DNA of 64,000 nucleotides, taken from the NCBI RefSeq assembly GCF_900149695.1, contig NZ_LT703007.1:248001-312000 (forward strand). Reading direction: 5' to 3'. Below, piece by piece: positions 63,759-64,000 of the stretch (position 1 is the stretch's first letter; each line of letters begins with the position of its first letter). Both the position numbers and the translations under genes were made by a program. The notes under the pieces are model-generated. The model was not told where the DNA came from, searched no databases, and saw only the letters and a list, made by a program, of their open reading frames with translations. The DNA is from Anderseniella sp. Alg231-50 (GTDB lineage Bacteria; Pseudomonadota; Alphaproteobacteria; Rhizobiales; Aestuariivirgaceae).

Positions 63759-64000
63759 TCAGTCCTTCACATCATAAGTGTTTTCAGGTGCCGGGAAGGC
63801 ACGGGTGCGCACATCTTGCGAATATAGTTTGATGGCGCGTTCAATGGCGCGACCGACCTTGCCGAACTCCTTGACGAACTTCGGCACGCGGGGGCTCAGG
63901 CCAAGCATGTCCTCCATGACAAGAATCTGCCCGTCGCAGGCAGCAGATGCACCAATGCCGATGGTCGGGATGGCTATGGACCTGGTGATACGCGAAGCCA
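63759..64000 (-). CDS. panB: 3-methyl-2-oxobutanoate hydroxymethyltransferase (3' end)
   Basis: The frame is open to the window edge; the last 80 codons read [39 protein letters not shown] (motif portions), typical of the PanB C-terminus, ending NTYDVKD. PanB adds the hydroxymethyl group in pantothenate synthesis. The N-terminal part lies beyond base 64000. The multicopper oxidase gene follows 9 bp downstream. Confidence 0.9.
   Translation of the reverse strand, partial: ASRITRSIAIPTIGIGASAACDGQILVMEDMLGLSPRVPKFVKEFGKVGRAIERAIKLYSQDVRTRAFPAPENTYDVKD

Overview
The window is a 64-kb chromosomal segment of an alphaproteobacterium, most likely of the Hyphomicrobiales (Rhizobiales) type. The evidence is gene order: pepA / lptD-surA-pdxA-rsmA / gmk-yicC-mltG-fabF-acpP-fabG-fabD / rpsF-rpsR-DUF2232-rplI / dnaB-alr-mlaE-mlaF / radA-cvpA-purF is the backbone known from that group. 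A GTTC-N7-GTTC LexA box in front of radA, the alphaproteobacterial form, agrees. No tRNA, rRNA, CRISPR array, insertion sequence or prophage was recognised. The sequence is a housekeeping chromosome with a more variable first half.

Layout. 1-6.3 kb: the 3' part of a dimethylglycine/sarcosine dehydrogenase-like gene, a 26-residue membrane peptide, a small secreted protein, a queuosine-precursor transporter, ndk, and a large arginine-rich repeat protein ending in an OmpA domain. 6.3-13.8 kb: an AhpD-like protein, cytochrome c', trhO, a HugZ-like protein, an ABC-F ATPase, a GFA protein and a VWA protein. Three ~295-bp copies of a structured repeat lie among these. Each copy ends, on the minus strand, in an intrinsic-terminator-like hairpin, so they look like a multicopy small-RNA family. 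13.9-22.6 kb: a TupA-like ATP-grasp gene and a nine-gene Mrp-type cation/proton antiporter operon of unusual architecture. It has no MrpA as such, three MrpD-like subunits, and the MrpA tail fused to MrpB. 22.7-29.7 kb: a mixed group with a Zn metallopeptidase, two PilZ proteins, a tyrosine-less SDR, an AstE-like hydrolase, a Rap1a/Tai-like protein, a Stealth phosphotransferase, a GST, a DUF1737 protein, a methyltransferase and holC.

29.7-60 kb is the conserved core. It covers envelope assembly (LptD and a lipoprotein form of SurA), vitamin B6 (pdxA), rRNA methylation (rsmA), nucleotide supply (gmk, purF), peptidoglycan (mltG, alr), fatty-acid initiation and elongation (fabD, fabG, acpP, fabF), ribosomal proteins S6/S18/L9, replication (dnaB), phospholipid transport (mlaEF), cyclopropane fatty acids (cfa) and DNA repair (radA under a predicted SOS box). 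lptF and lptG, usually found between pepA and lptD in relatives, are not at this position. 60-64 kb holds der, a YfgM-like membrane protein, a Tat-exported multicopper oxidase and the 3' end of panB.

The most notable observations are the three-copy candidate sRNA with C-rich (anti-Shine-Dalgarno-like) loops, the rearranged Mrp operon, the OmpA repeat protein, and an iron/2-oxoglutarate enzyme resembling the BesD/HalD halogenases that keeps the hydroxylase-type aspartate. All calls come from reading the sequence. No database search was run.
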